64,000 nt of DNA from positions 1 through 64,000 of the forward strand of contig NZ_SUNI01000007.1 of assembly GCF_005048225.1 (NCBI RefSeq), written 5' to 3'. Shown here in pieces: positions 34,191 through 43,088 of this stretch. This DNA comes from Paracoccus gahaiensis. GTDB lineage: Bacteria; Pseudomonadota; Alphaproteobacteria; Rhodobacterales; Rhodobacteraceae. Below the pieces are notes generated by a model that made no database searches, had not been told where the DNA came from, and saw only the letters and a list, made by a program, of their open reading frames with translations. The first letter of the stretch is position 1. The number at the start of each line of letters is the position of its first letter. The position numbers and the translations under genes were made by a program.

Positions 34191-35491
34191 CAGGCTCCAT
34201 CCGGGGCCGGTTGCTGCTGCTGGCGGCGGTCTGGCTGTCGGCAGCGCTGCTGGCGGCCTTCCTGCTGATCGCGCATCTGCTGAAGGATTTCGTGACCGAC
34301 CGCTTCGATGCCGAGACGCTGGCCATCGCCGACAGCCTGATCGGCCAGCTGGAGGTCGATGACGACGACGATCGCATCGAGCTGGACGACACGCCGCTGG
34401 ACGTGCGCTTCACCCTGCCGCTGTCGGGCTGGTACTGGCAGGTCGCGGCGGACGGGGCGGCGGTCGCGCGGTCCGGATCGCTGCTGGACGGGCAGCTGAC
34501 GGGACCGGAGGGCGATCTGACCGGGGCCATGGGCCGCGACACCGACGGCGCGGGCCTGCGCGTCCTTCGGCGCGAGCTGACCATCCCCGACAGCGATGCC
34601 CGAATCGCGGTCACCGTGACCTCCCCCCTGTCCGAGATCGAGGCGAGCCTTGTCCAGATCGTCCGCCCTCTGGCCGTGGCGCTGGCCGTGCTGGGACTGG
34701 GGCTGGCGGCGGCCAGCCTTGTGCAGGTAACGATCGGCTTGCGCAGTCTGGACCGCCTGCGCGCCGATCTGGGCCGGGTCCGGGCGGGCGGCGCCGACCG
34801 GCTGGCCCGCCCCGACGTGTCCGAGCTGCGCCCCCTGACCGACGAGATCAACGCCGCGCTGGACCAGAACGCCACGCTTCTGGCCCGCTCGCGCCAGCAT
34901 CTGGGCAATCTGGCCCATTCGCTGAAGACGCCCCTGTCAGCCTTGTCGAACGAGCTGCCCGTGAATCATGCGGGCCAAGCGCTGATCACCCGCATGGACC
35001 GGCTGATCGGCTGGCATCTGCGCCGCGCGCGCCAGGCCGGACCGCGCCTGCTGGGTCAGCGAACGCCGGTGGCGCCGGTGATCGAGGATATCCTGCTGGT
35101 CCTGCGCTGGCCCTTGGCCGACAAGGGCATGACCGCCGAGGTCAACTGCCCCCCGGATGCCGCCTTCCCCGGAGAGCGTCAGGATCTGGAGGAGATGATC
35201 GGCAACCTCTCCGAGAATGCCGCCAAATGGGGCCGCGCGCGGCTGCGGCTGGTCGTGCAGCCCGCGCCCGGTCGGCTGGTCCTGAGGATCGAGGACGACG
35301 GCCCGGGCCTGGACGCGACCCAGGCCCCCCGCGCGCTGATCCGGGGCGCGCGGCTGGACGAGCTGGGCCCCCCCGGGGCCGGGCTGGGGCTGGCCATCGT
35401 GGCCGATCTGGCCGCACTGCATGGCGGCGAATTGCGTCTGGAACGCTCGGATCTGGGCGGTCTGGCGGCGATCCTCGATCTGCCTGCCTGA
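34187..35491 (+). CDS. Sensor histidine kinase with acidic periplasmic patch (PhoQ-like)
   Basis: 434 aa. Membrane helices at about 8-30 and 158-180; a periplasmic domain between them; HAMP; H-box NLAHSLKTPLSAL with H244; ATPase boxes NLSENAAKWG, EDDGPGL and GLGLAIVADLAALHGG. The periplasmic domain has EVDDDDDRIELDD (56-68), reminiscent of the acidic cluster by which PhoQ senses divalent cations and cationic peptides. A GTG start overlaps the regulator stop. The Mg2+/peptide role is inference. Confidence 0.85.
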   Translation: MTGSIRGRLLLLAAVWLSAALLAAFLLIAHLLKDFVTDRFDAETLAIADSLIGQLEVDDDDDRIELDDTPLDVRFTLPLSGWYWQVAADGAAVARSGSLLDGQLTGPEGDLTGAMGRDTDGAGLRVLRRELTIPDSDARIAVTVTSPLSEIEASLVQIVRPLAVALAVLGLGLAAASLVQVTIGLRSLDRLRADLGRVRAGGADRLARPDVSELRPLTDEINAALDQNATLLARSRQHLGNLAHSLKTPLSALSNELPVNHAGQALITRMDRLIGWHLRRARQAGPRLLGQRTPVAPVIEDILLVLRWPLADKGMTAEVNCPPDAAFPGERQDLEEMIGNLSENAAKWGRARLRLVVQPAPGRLVLRIEDDGPGLDATQAPRALIRGARLDELGPPGAGLGLAIVADLAALHGGELRLERSDLGGLAAILDLPA

Positions 35492-35518
35492 AATTTCCGC
35501 AAAGCTTCGCGGCTCATA

Positions 35519-35536
35519 TTTTACCATTTGATAAAA
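35519..35536 (+). promoter_or_regulatory. Palindromic operator before preTA
   Basis: TTTTACCATTTGATAAAA is a near-perfect 18-bp palindrome (TTTTAyCAwwTGrTAAAA, 14 of 18 symmetric bases), AT-rich amid GC-rich DNA, 52 bp before the preT ATG. It is probably bound by a dedicated repressor of pyrimidine catabolism; the regulator was not found in the window. Confidence 0.55.
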
Positions 35537-35588
35537 AAACGGACCTGTGCCAGCCTGATCTGACCAACAGGTGAGCCAGGAGACGAAA

Positions 35589-36959
35589 ATGTCCCAAGCC
35601 GAACTGCCCCCGATGCGATTGGCCCCCGGCGTGGTGCCGGGGCGTCTGACCCCCGACCAGCTGGCGGCGAACTTCGTCGATGTCGCCCCGCCGCTGGACC
35701 GCCACGAGGCGCGCATCGCCGCCGATCGCTGCTATTTCTGCCATGACGCGCCCTGCATCACGGCCTGTCCGACCAGCATCGACATCCCGCTGTTCATCCG
35801 CCAGATCTCGACCGGCACGCCGGACGCGGCGGCGATGACCATCTTTCACGCCAATATCCTGGGCGGCATGTGCGCCCGCGTCTGCCCGACCGAGCAGCTC
35901 TGCGAAGGCGCCTGCGTGCGCATGGAGGCCGAGGGCCAGCCGGTCGAGATCGGCGCCTTGCAGCGCTATGCCACCGACGGGCTGATGGCCCAGGATGCGC
36001 ATCCGTTCAGGCGCGCCGCCGCCACGGGCAAGCGCGTGGCGGTCGTGGGCGCGGGCCCCGCCGGTCTGGCCGCCGCCCATCGGCTGGCCGCCAAGGGCCA
36101 CGAGGTCACCATCTTCGAGGCCCGTCCCAAGCCCGGCGGTCTGAACGAATACGGCATCGCCAGCTACAAGGCCGTGGACGGCTTCGCCCAAGCTGAGGTC
36201 GACTGGCTGATGGGCATCGGCGGCATCACCCTGCGCCACGATCAGGCGCTTGGCCGCGACATCACGCTGGAGGCGCTGCAGGCGGAATACGACGCGGTGT
36301 TCCTCGGCATGGGTCTGGGCGGCGTGAACGCCCTGCGCGCGACGGGCGAGGACCGGACCCATGTGCTGGATGCGGTCAGCTTCATCCGCGACCTGCGGCA
36401 GGCCTCGGATCTGGGCACCCTGCCGGTGGGCCGCGACGTGGTGGTGATCGGCGGCGGCATGACGGCGGTGGATGCCGCCGTGCAGGCCCGGCTGCTGGGG
36501 GCCGAGAACGTCAGCATCGTCTATCGCCGCGGTCAGGACCGCATGGGCGCCAGCCGCCATGAGCAGGACCACGCCACCGCCAGCGGCGTCCGCCTCATCT
36601 GCAACGCCGCCCCCGTCGCCGTCCACGGCAACGGCGCGGTGACCGAGGTCGAGTTCGCCTATACCGTCGACGGCCCCGGGGGCCTCACCCTGACCGAGGA
36701 CCGCTTCCGCCTGAAGGCCGATCAGGTCTTCCGCGCCATCGGCCAGCGGCTGGACGGCGCGCCATCGGCGCTGGCGCTGGAGGGCGGCAAGATCGCCGTC
36801 ACCGGACCGGGCCGCACCACCCTTGACGGGGTTTGGGCAGGCGGCGACTGCGCGGCGGGCGGCGACGATCTGACCGTCACCGCCGTGGCGGAAGGCCGCG
36901 ACGCGGCAGAAGACATCGACGCCCGGCTGACCGGACGTCCCGTCGAAATCCCCGGCTGA
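35589..36959 (+). CDS. preT: NAD-dependent dihydropyrimidine dehydrogenase, flavoprotein subunit PreT
   Basis: 456 aa, GltD-like. An N-terminal Fe-S region (RCYFCHDAPCITACPTSIDIPLFIRQI and CARVCPTEQLCEGACVR), FAD-binding VAVVGAGPAGLAAAHRLAAKGHEVTIFE, and NAD(P)-binding VVVIGGGMTAVDAA. With PreA it transfers electrons from NADH to reduce uracil or thymine to the dihydro form. The ATG at 35589 is preferred to a GTG 18 bp upstream because AGGAG lies 7 nt before it. preA starts 11 bp after its stop. Confidence 0.88.
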   Translation: MSQAELPPMRLAPGVVPGRLTPDQLAANFVDVAPPLDRHEARIAADRCYFCHDAPCITACPTSIDIPLFIRQISTGTPDAAAMTIFHANILGGMCARVCPTEQLCEGACVRMEAEGQPVEIGALQRYATDGLMAQDAHPFRRAAATGKRVAVVGAGPAGLAAAHRLAAKGHEVTIFEARPKPGGLNEYGIASYKAVDGFAQAEVDWLMGIGGITLRHDQALGRDITLEALQAEYDAVFLGMGLGGVNALRATGEDRTHVLDAVSFIRDLRQASDLGTLPVGRDVVVIGGGMTAVDAAVQARLLGAENVSIVYRRGQDRMGASRHEQDHATASGVRLICNAAPVAVHGNGAVTEVEFAYTVDGPGGLTLTEDRFRLKADQVFRAIGQRLDGAPSALALEGGKIAVTGPGRTTLDGVWAGGDCAAGGDDLTVTAVAEGRDAAEDIDARLTGRPVEIPG

Positions 36960-36970
36960 GGACGCACCCC

Positions 36971-38269
36971 ATGGCAGACCTGCGCAGCACCTTCATCGGC
37001 ATCAAATCCCCCAACCCCTTCTGGCTGGCCTCGGCGCCGCCTACCGACAAGGAATACAATGTCCGCCGCGCCTTTCAGGCCGGTTGGGGCGGCGTCGTGT
37101 GGAAGACCCTGGGCAGCGAGGGCCCTCCGGTGGTCAACGTCAACGGCCCCCGCTATGGCGTCATCCACGGCCCCGACCGCCGCGTCCTGGGCATCAACAA
37201 TATCGAGCTGATCACCGACCGACCCCTGGAGGTGAACCTGCGCGAGATCAAGTCGGTCAAGCGCGACTATCCCGACCGCGCGCTGATCATCTCGCTGATG
37301 GTGCCCTGCGATGAGGACAGCTGGCGCGACATCCTGGCCCGGATCGAGGATACCGGGGCCGACGGGGTCGAGCTAAACTTCGGCTGCCCGCATGGCATGG
37401 CCGAGCGGGGCATGGGTTCGGCCGTGGGCCAGGTGCCGGAATATATCGAGATGGTCACCCGGTGGGTGAAAAAGCACAGCCGCATGCCCTGCATCGTCAA
37501 GCTGACGCCCAATATCAGCGATGTGAGGAAACCCGCCGAGGCCGCCAAGCGCGGCGGCGCGGATGCGGTCAGCCTGATCAACACGATCAACTCCATCACC
37601 TCGGTCGATCTGGACCTCTTCGCGCCCCAGCCCACCATCGACGGCAAGGGCAGCCATGGCGGCTATTGCGGCCCGGCGGTCAAGCCCATCGCCTTGAACA
37701 TGGTGGCCGAGATCGCCCGCCACCCCGAGACGGCGGGCCTGCCCATCAGCGGCATCGGCGGCATCACCACCTGGCGCGACGCCGCCGAGTTCATGGCGCT
37801 CGGCGCGGGCAATGTGCAGGTCTGCACGGCGGCGATGACCTATGGCTTCAAGGTCGTGCAGGAGATGATCACCGGCCTGCACGACTATCTGGACAGCCAT
37901 CAGATGCAGCTGTCCGACCTGATCGGCCGCGCCACCCCCAATGTCACCGACTGGCAGCATCTGAACCTGAACTATGTGACCAAGGCGGTGATCGACCAGG
38001 AGGCCTGCATCAGCTGCGGTCGCTGCTATGCCGCTTGCGAGGATACCAGCCACCAGGCCATCGCCATGAAGCCCGGCCGCGTCTTCGAGGTGATCGAGGA
38101 GGAATGCGTGGCCTGCAACCTCTGCGTCGATGTCTGTCCGGTCGAGGACTGCATCACCATGCGCGAGCTGGAGCTGGGCGAGATCGACACGCGCACCGGC
38201 CTGCCTCGCGCAGGCTATGCCAACTGGACCCAGCATCCGAACAACCCGATGGCGCGGGCGGCGGAATAG
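36971..38269 (+). CDS. preA: NAD-dependent dihydropyrimidine dehydrogenase, catalytic subunit PreA
   Basis: 432 aa. The FMN barrel of dihydroorotate-dehydrogenase type carries SPNPFWLASAPPT, GGVVWKTLG, ELNFGCPHG (substrate loop), NTINS, and GIGGITTWRDAAEFMALGAGNVQVCTA. The C-terminus holds two 4Fe-4S motifs: CISCGRCYAAC and CVACNLCVDVCPVEDC. It reduces pyrimidines at the FMN. No dihydropyrimidinase or beta-ureidopropionase gene follows here, so the rest of the pathway is elsewhere. Confidence 0.92.
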   Translation: MADLRSTFIGIKSPNPFWLASAPPTDKEYNVRRAFQAGWGGVVWKTLGSEGPPVVNVNGPRYGVIHGPDRRVLGINNIELITDRPLEVNLREIKSVKRDYPDRALIISLMVPCDEDSWRDILARIEDTGADGVELNFGCPHGMAERGMGSAVGQVPEYIEMVTRWVKKHSRMPCIVKLTPNISDVRKPAEAAKRGGADAVSLINTINSITSVDLDLFAPQPTIDGKGSHGGYCGPAVKPIALNMVAEIARHPETAGLPISGIGGITTWRDAAEFMALGAGNVQVCTAAMTYGFKVVQEMITGLHDYLDSHQMQLSDLIGRATPNVTDWQHLNLNYVTKAVIDQEACISCGRCYAACEDTSHQAIAMKPGRVFEVIEEECVACNLCVDVCPVEDCITMRELELGEIDTRTGLPRAGYANWTQHPNNPMARAAE

Positions 38270-38360
38270 GCGAGGCTCTTGCGTCTCGCGACGCCGGGGG
38301 GCCAGCCCCCGTCGCCGGCTGGTCCTCGGACCAGTGGCGCACCAGCCTACGACCCCCGGA

Positions 38361-38428
38361 ATATTTTTACCAAGATGAAGGGGCCATGGGTCACGCGTCC
38401 CTTTGCCCTTTCATCTTGGCTCAAATAT
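38361..38428. terminator. Imperfect long inverted repeat between convergent preA and carboxypeptidase genes
   Basis: GGAATATTTTTACCAAGATG followed by AAGGGG (about 38358-38383) mirrors CCCTTTCATCTTGG followed by CTCAAATATCC (38406-38430). It probably acts as a bidirectional terminator; similar ATATTTT-CCAAGATGAA sequences recur after genes in this family as far as I recall. Confidence 0.5.
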
Positions 38429-38439
38429 CCAGTCTTCGC

Positions 38440-39912
38440 CTACAACGCGTAGATGCGCCCGAACTTCTCCTCGAGATAATCCAGAAGCGGTTCCGGGCCG
38501 ATCGGGCCGCCCGTCGCGGTCTCGATCAGCTCGGCGGGGGGCAGCAGGCCGCCATGGCGCTGGACGTTCTCGCGCAGCCATTCGGCGCCGGGGGTGGCGT
38601 CACCGCGGGCCAAGGCCGCGTCCAGATCGGGGACATCCTCGCGCAGGGCTTGGTTCAGACAGCCCGCATAGACATTGCCAAGCGCATAGGTCGGGAAATA
38701 GCCGAAAAGGCCCACGGCCCAATGCACGTCCTGCAGCAGGCCGTTGGCGGGCCGGTCCACCGCCACGCCGAAATCCTTCAGGAAGCGCGCATTCCAGGCC
38801 TCGACCAGATCGCGCGTGTCGAGGCGCCCCGAAATCAGGTCGCGCTCCAGATCGAAGCGCAGCATGATGTGCAGGTTGTACTGCACCTCGTCGGATTCGG
38901 TGCGGATATAGCCGGGCGTCACACGGTTCACGGTGGCGTAGAAGGCGTCCGGGTCGGTGATGTTCAGCCCGTCGAAGGCCTGGCTCATGCGGTCGAACAG
39001 CCAGCCGGTGAAGGCCCGGCCCCGGCCCATCTGGTTCTCGTAGATGCGGCTCTGGCTTTCATGGACACCCATCGAGACGCCGCGCCCCAGAGGGGTGAAG
39101 GCGTAATCGGGATCGATGCCCAGCTCGTAGCTGGAATGGCCGACCTCGTGGATCGTCGAATAGATGCAGTTGAAGGGATCGGTCTCGACCACCCGCGTGG
39201 TGATGCGGCTGTCCTGCCAACGGCCCGAGCTGAAGGGATGCACGGCCAGATCGATCCGCCCCCGCGTCCAGTCATAGCCGAAGGCGGTGGCGCAGCTGCG
39301 CGCCAGACGCAGCTGGGTTTCCTGCGGGAAATGCCCCGACAGCGCCTGCGGCTGGCGGTCGGCGCCCAGCACGTCGTCGCGCAGCGTCACCAGACGCGGG
39401 CGCATGGCGTCGAAGAGCGAGGCCAAGCGCGCGCCGGTCATGCCGGGCTCGTAATCCTCCAGCAGCGCATCGTACAGATCGCCGCCATCGGCCAGGGCGG
39501 CGGCCTCCTCGCGCTTCAGCATCAGCACCTGATCGAGGGTCGGCAGGAAGTCCTCGGGGGCGTCCTTGGCACGGGCCTCGGCCCAGATGCCCTGCGACAG
39601 CGAAGTCAGCCGCGCCAGTTCGGATGCCAGACGCGCCGGCACGCGGCTGGTGCGGGCGAAATCGCGGGCGATCAGCGCGACGGTGCGGCGCTCGGCCTCG
39701 GTCCGGGGATCGGCATCGTCCAGCCATTCGCCCAAGCGCGGATCGGTGCGGCGCTCGTGCAGCACCTCCTCCATCGCGCCCATCTCCTCGGCGCGCTGTT
39801 CGGTGGCGCCGCGCGGCATCACCGTTTCCTGGTCCCAGCCAAGCCGCTCGGCGACCGAGGACAGGGCTTCGGTCTGGCGCTGGAAGGCCAGCAGGTCGGT
39901 CAGGGCGCTCAT
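38440..39912 (-). CDS. M32-family metallocarboxypeptidase
   Basis: 490 aa. The zinc motif HEVGH is at 255-259 (STIHEVGHSSYELG), with the usual downstream GVSMGVHESQSRIYENQMGRG helix and the DPFNCIYST context. Cytosolic enzyme removing C-terminal residues with broad specificity (Taq carboxypeptidase family). Length is normal. The ATG overlaps the stop of the heme A synthase gene by 4 bp, so the two are co-transcribed although functionally unrelated. Confidence 0.9.
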   Translation of the reverse strand: MSALTDLLAFQRQTEALSSVAERLGWDQETVMPRGATEQRAEEMGAMEEVLHERRTDPRLGEWLDDADPRTEAERRTVALIARDFARTSRVPARLASELARLTSLSQGIWAEARAKDAPEDFLPTLDQVLMLKREEAAALADGGDLYDALLEDYEPGMTGARLASLFDAMRPRLVTLRDDVLGADRQPQALSGHFPQETQLRLARSCATAFGYDWTRGRIDLAVHPFSSGRWQDSRITTRVVETDPFNCIYSTIHEVGHSSYELGIDPDYAFTPLGRGVSMGVHESQSRIYENQMGRGRAFTGWLFDRMSQAFDGLNITDPDAFYATVNRVTPGYIRTESDEVQYNLHIMLRFDLERDLISGRLDTRDLVEAWNARFLKDFGVAVDRPANGLLQDVHWAVGLFGYFPTYALGNVYAGCLNQALREDVPDLDAALARGDATPGAEWLRENVQRHGGLLPPAELIETATGGPIGPEPLLDYLEEKFGRIYAL

Positions 39913-41057
39913 CGGATCACTCCTCGGATCGAGGTTTCATGGGGATAGCGGGCGTGGTGGCGGGCGCGCAGCAGCGTCGCGAACAGGACGACCGCGCCCA
40001 GCTGGTGCGTCAGCGCCAGATGCAAGGGAGAGGCGTAGATGACATTGGCGATGCCGAGCGCGATCTGCACGGCCATGGCGGCGATCATCAGCGTGAAGGC
40101 CCGGCGGGTGACCGGATGGGGCGAGCGGCGGGCGCGCAGCCAGACCACCACGGCGAAGGCCGCCAGCAGATAGCCGGTCATGCGGTGGATGAACTGCACC
40201 AGCGCCGGGTTCTCGAAGAAGTTGCGCCAGCCCATCGTGCCGTCCCAGATGGCGGCGGGGATCCACTCGCCGCCCATGGTGGGCCAGCCGGTATAGGTCC
40301 GGCCCGCATCGATGCCCGCGACCAGCGCGCCCAGCAGGATCTGCACGAAGGTCAGGTGCATCAACCCGGTAGACATCGAGAACAGTTTGGCCTCGCCCGC
40401 CCGGCGGGACCGCATCAGAAGCGCCTCGCTCCGCGACAGGTGCAGCACGTACCAGGTGATCAGGCCCAGGATGACGAAGGCGATGCCCAGATGCGTGGCG
40501 AGGCGATAGGAGGCCACGCGCACCATCCCCTCGGTCAAGCCCGAGCTGACCATCCACCAGCCGATCGCGCCCTGCAATCCGCCAAGCGCGCCCAGGCCCA
40601 GCAGGCGCGGCGTCCAGCCGGCGGGGATGCGCGAGGTGGCCCAGAAGGCCAGGAACCCGAGCGCCCAGACCAGCCCGACGGCGCGCCCGAGGAACCTGTG
40701 TCCCCATTCCCACCAGTAGATGTACTGGAACTCGGACAGGGACATGCCCCGGTTGACCTCGACATATTGCGGGATCTGGCGATAGGCGTCGAATTCGCGC
40801 TGCCAGTCGGCGGCGTTCAGGGGCGGGATGGTGCCGGTGACGGGCGCCCATTCGGTGATCGACAGGCCCGAGCCGGTCAGGCGCGTCGCCCCCCCCACCA
40901 CGATCATCGCCAGCACCATCGCGAACAGCACCATCAGCCAGACCCTGATCGCGCCGCGCGCGCCCTTGGGCCGGGCGTCGATCATGCCGGTGGTCTGGAC
41001 GGGGCGGCTGGTGGCGGTGGGGTCCGAGACTTCCTGGAACACAGGGCGCTTGGCCAT
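39909..41057 (-). CDS. ctaA: Heme A synthase
   Basis: 382 aa with eight membrane helices. CtaA/COX15 blocks: VGGATRLTGSGLSITEWAPVTGTIPPL, QYIYWWEWGHRFLGRAVG, LQGAIGWWMVSSGL, HLGIAFVIL, TGWPTMGGEWIPA, IHRMTGYLLAA and LTHQLGAVVLF, with the four conserved heme-ligand His residues in place. It oxidises the heme O methyl group for aa3-type oxidases. The ATG at 41057 is chosen over an upstream GTG because AAGGAG lies 7 nt before it. Confidence 0.92.
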   Translation of the reverse strand: MAKRPVFQEVSDPTATSRPVQTTGMIDARPKGARGAIRVWLMVLFAMVLAMIVVGGATRLTGSGLSITEWAPVTGTIPPLNAADWQREFDAYRQIPQYVEVNRGMSLSEFQYIYWWEWGHRFLGRAVGLVWALGFLAFWATSRIPAGWTPRLLGLGALGGLQGAIGWWMVSSGLTEGMVRVASYRLATHLGIAFVILGLITWYVLHLSRSEALLMRSRRAGEAKLFSMSTGLMHLTFVQILLGALVAGIDAGRTYTGWPTMGGEWIPAAIWDGTMGWRNFFENPALVQFIHRMTGYLLAAFAVVVWLRARRSPHPVTRRAFTLMIAAMAVQIALGIANVIYASPLHLALTHQLGAVVLFATLLRARHHARYPHETSIRGVIR

Positions 41058-41095
41058 CGCGGTCTCCTTGTTGGCGGCGAGAGGAACGGGGGCGG

Positions 41096-41824
41096 TCAGC
41101 GGCGGGTCAACTGGCGCAGGATGCCGTGCAGGATGCGCACGTCGCCCTGCGTCAGGGCAAGGCGCGACCACATGTTGCGCAGGTTCAGCCGCATGGAGGC
41201 GGCCTTGGTGTCGGGAAAGAAGAACCCCGCCTGCGTCAGCTGGTCGTCATAGTGATCGCCCAACCGCTCGATCTCGATGCGGTCGGCGGGGGTCTCGGCC
41301 AGACCGCGCCGCAGATGGGGGGCGGGCTCGGGGGGCAGGATGTCGCGGCCGTATTCATAGCCCATCAGAAGCACCGCCTGCGCAAGGTTCAGCGAGGGGA
41401 AATCGGGGTTCACCGGCACCGTCACGATGGCGCTGGCGCGGGCGATCTCGTCATTCTCCAGCCCCGTGCGTTCGGGGCCGAAGAGGATGGCGCTGCGGCC
41501 CTGGCGGGCGCGCGCCTCGGTCATCGCGGCCTCGGGGGTCAGCACCGGCTTGGTCAGCTCGCGGCCCCGCGCGGTGGTGGCATAGGCGTATTCGATGCCC
41601 TCCATGGCCTCGGCCAAGGTGGGATAGACGCGGGCGTGGTCCAGCACGCGGCCTGCGGCGCCCGAGGCCATGGCGACCGCCTTCGGGTTGGGCCAGCCGT
41701 CGCGGGGATCGACCAGCCGCATCTCGGTCAGGCCGAAATTCAGCATGGCGCGGGCGGCGGCGCCGATGTTCTCGCCCATCTGCGGACGGACCAGGATGAT
41801 GACGGGAGCGCGTTCGATTTGCAT
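41096..41824 (-). CDS. SpoU-type RNA 2'-O-methyltransferase (TrmJ-like)
   Basis: 242 aa. SPOUT motifs: VRPQMGENIGAAARAMLNFG (motif 1), ILFGPERTGLENDEIARA (motif 2) and VPVNPDFPSLNLAQAVLLMGYE (motif 3). Family members methylate the ribose of tRNA residue 32. The C-terminal about 75 residues are a helical extension typical of TrmJ. The start at 41824 is taken because the family begins right before APVIILVRPQ. Confidence 0.85.
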   Translation of the reverse strand: MQIERAPVIILVRPQMGENIGAAARAMLNFGLTEMRLVDPRDGWPNPKAVAMASGAAGRVLDHARVYPTLAEAMEGIEYAYATTARGRELTKPVLTPEAAMTEARARQGRSAILFGPERTGLENDEIARASAIVTVPVNPDFPSLNLAQAVLLMGYEYGRDILPPEPAPHLRRGLAETPADRIEIERLGDHYDDQLTQAGFFFPDTKAASMRLNLRNMWSRLALTQGDVRILHGILRQLTRR

Positions 41825-41893
41825 GGTCCGGCATCTAGTGCGTCTGGCGGCGACGGGCAAGCTGCGCTATCTGCGACATGAAGGAGATATTCC

Positions 41894-42499
41894 ATGAGTG
41901 ACGACGCGCCGCAACTGTACCTGATGACGCCCGCCGGAGCGCAGGCCTCGGCCCTCGGCCCCCTGCTGGCCGAGGTGATGGACCGCATCGCCCCCGCCTG
42001 CCTGCGCATCCGCGGCGGCGCCGAAGAGGACGAGCTGGGCCGGCTGGCCGATCTGGCGCGCGAGATCGGACATGCCCGCGACGTGGCCGTGGTGATCGAC
42101 GACCATGTCAAGCTGGCGCAGCGGCACGGGCTGGACGGCGTGCACCTGACCGACGGGGCGCGCAGCGTGCGCTATGCCCGCAAGGAACTGGGCGACGATG
42201 CCATCGTGGGCGCCTTCTGCGGCGCCTCGCGCCACGAGGGGCTGTCGGCGGCGGAGCACGGGGCCGATTACGTGGCCTTCGGTCCGATCACCGAAAGCGC
42301 GCTCTACAAGGGCGAGCCGGTGGAGCTGGAGCTGTTCCAGTGGTGGTCCGAGATGATCGAGGTGCCGGTCGTGGCCGAGGGCGCGATCACCCGCGACCTG
42401 ATCGCGGAACTGTCGCCGATGACCGATTTCATCGCGCTCGGCGCCGAGATCTGGACCCAGGACGATCCGGTCGCGGCCCTCGTCCAGCTGTGGACCTGA
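41894..42499 (+). CDS. Thiamine-phosphate synthase family protein
   Basis: 201 aa TIM barrel of ThiE type: VAVVIDDHVKLAQRHGLDGVHLTDG, GAFCGASRHEGLSAAEHGADYVAFGPI and VPVVAEGAITRDLIAELSPMTDFIALG. Members join thiazole phosphate and HMP-PP. Several ThiE residues (the usual GQxD and TxxKP pyrophosphate contacts) are altered, so it may be a ThiE-like homologue with another role, as often seen in this family of bacteria. AAGGAGA lies 7 nt before the ATG. Confidence 0.7.
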   Translation: MSDDAPQLYLMTPAGAQASALGPLLAEVMDRIAPACLRIRGGAEEDELGRLADLAREIGHARDVAVVIDDHVKLAQRHGLDGVHLTDGARSVRYARKELGDDAIVGAFCGASRHEGLSAAEHGADYVAFGPITESALYKGEPVELELFQWWSEMIEVPVVAEGAITRDLIAELSPMTDFIALGAEIWTQDDPVAALVQLWT

Positions 42500-42500
42500 C

Positions 42501-43088
42501 CTAGAGCATCACCGGCGTGTGGTCGCCCGCCGCAAAGCGCCGCAGCACCGCCGGATAGAGGCGGTGCTCCTGCACCAGCACCCGCGCGGCCAGAGCGTCC
42601 GCATCGTCGCCCGGCAGGACCGGTACCCGCGCCTGCCCCAGGACCGGCCCGGCATCCAGTTCCGGCGTGACCAGATGGACCGTGCAGCCCGCCTGCGCAT
42701 CCCCCGCAGCGATCGCGCGGGCGTGAGTCGCAAGGCCAGGGTATTTGGGCAAAAGAGAAGGGTGAATGTTCAGCATCCGCCCCGCGAAGCGCTGCACGAA
42801 CGCGGGCGTGAGGATGCGCATGAAGCCCGCGAGGCAGATGATGTCGGGATCCGCGGCCAGGAGGGGCTGCAGCAGCGCGGCCTCGAACCCGGCGCGGTCG
42901 CGCGGAAAGTCGCGATGATCGACGGCCGCCGTGGGCACGCCCAAGGCGGCGGCGCGTGCCAGCCCGCCCGCCTGCGGGTCGTTCGAGGCGACCAGGACCG
43001 GGCGTGCGGGATGGTCGCCCGTCATGTCCCGGACCAGCCGGATCATGTTCGATCCGCCGCCCGAGATCAGGATCGCGACGCGTGTCAC
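42501..43088 (-). CDS. purN: Phosphoribosylglycinamide formyltransferase
   Basis: 195 aa. Motifs: [15 protein letters not shown] phosphate loop, [45 protein letters not shown] (catalytic N and H), and [19 protein letters not shown] with the catalytic D. It transfers a formyl group from 10-formyl-THF to GAR in purine synthesis. A GTG start overlaps the purM stop by 4 bp. Only 1 bp separates its stop from the convergent ThiE-like gene. Confidence 0.93.
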   Translation of the reverse strand: MTRVAILISGGGSNMIRLVRDMTGDHPARPVLVASNDPQAGGLARAAALGVPTAAVDHRDFPRDRAGFEAALLQPLLAADPDIICLAGFMRILTPAFVQRFAGRMLNIHPSLLPKYPGLATHARAIAAGDAQAGCTVHLVTPELDAGPVLGQARVPVLPGDDADALAARVLVQEHRLYPAVLRRFAAGDHTPVML

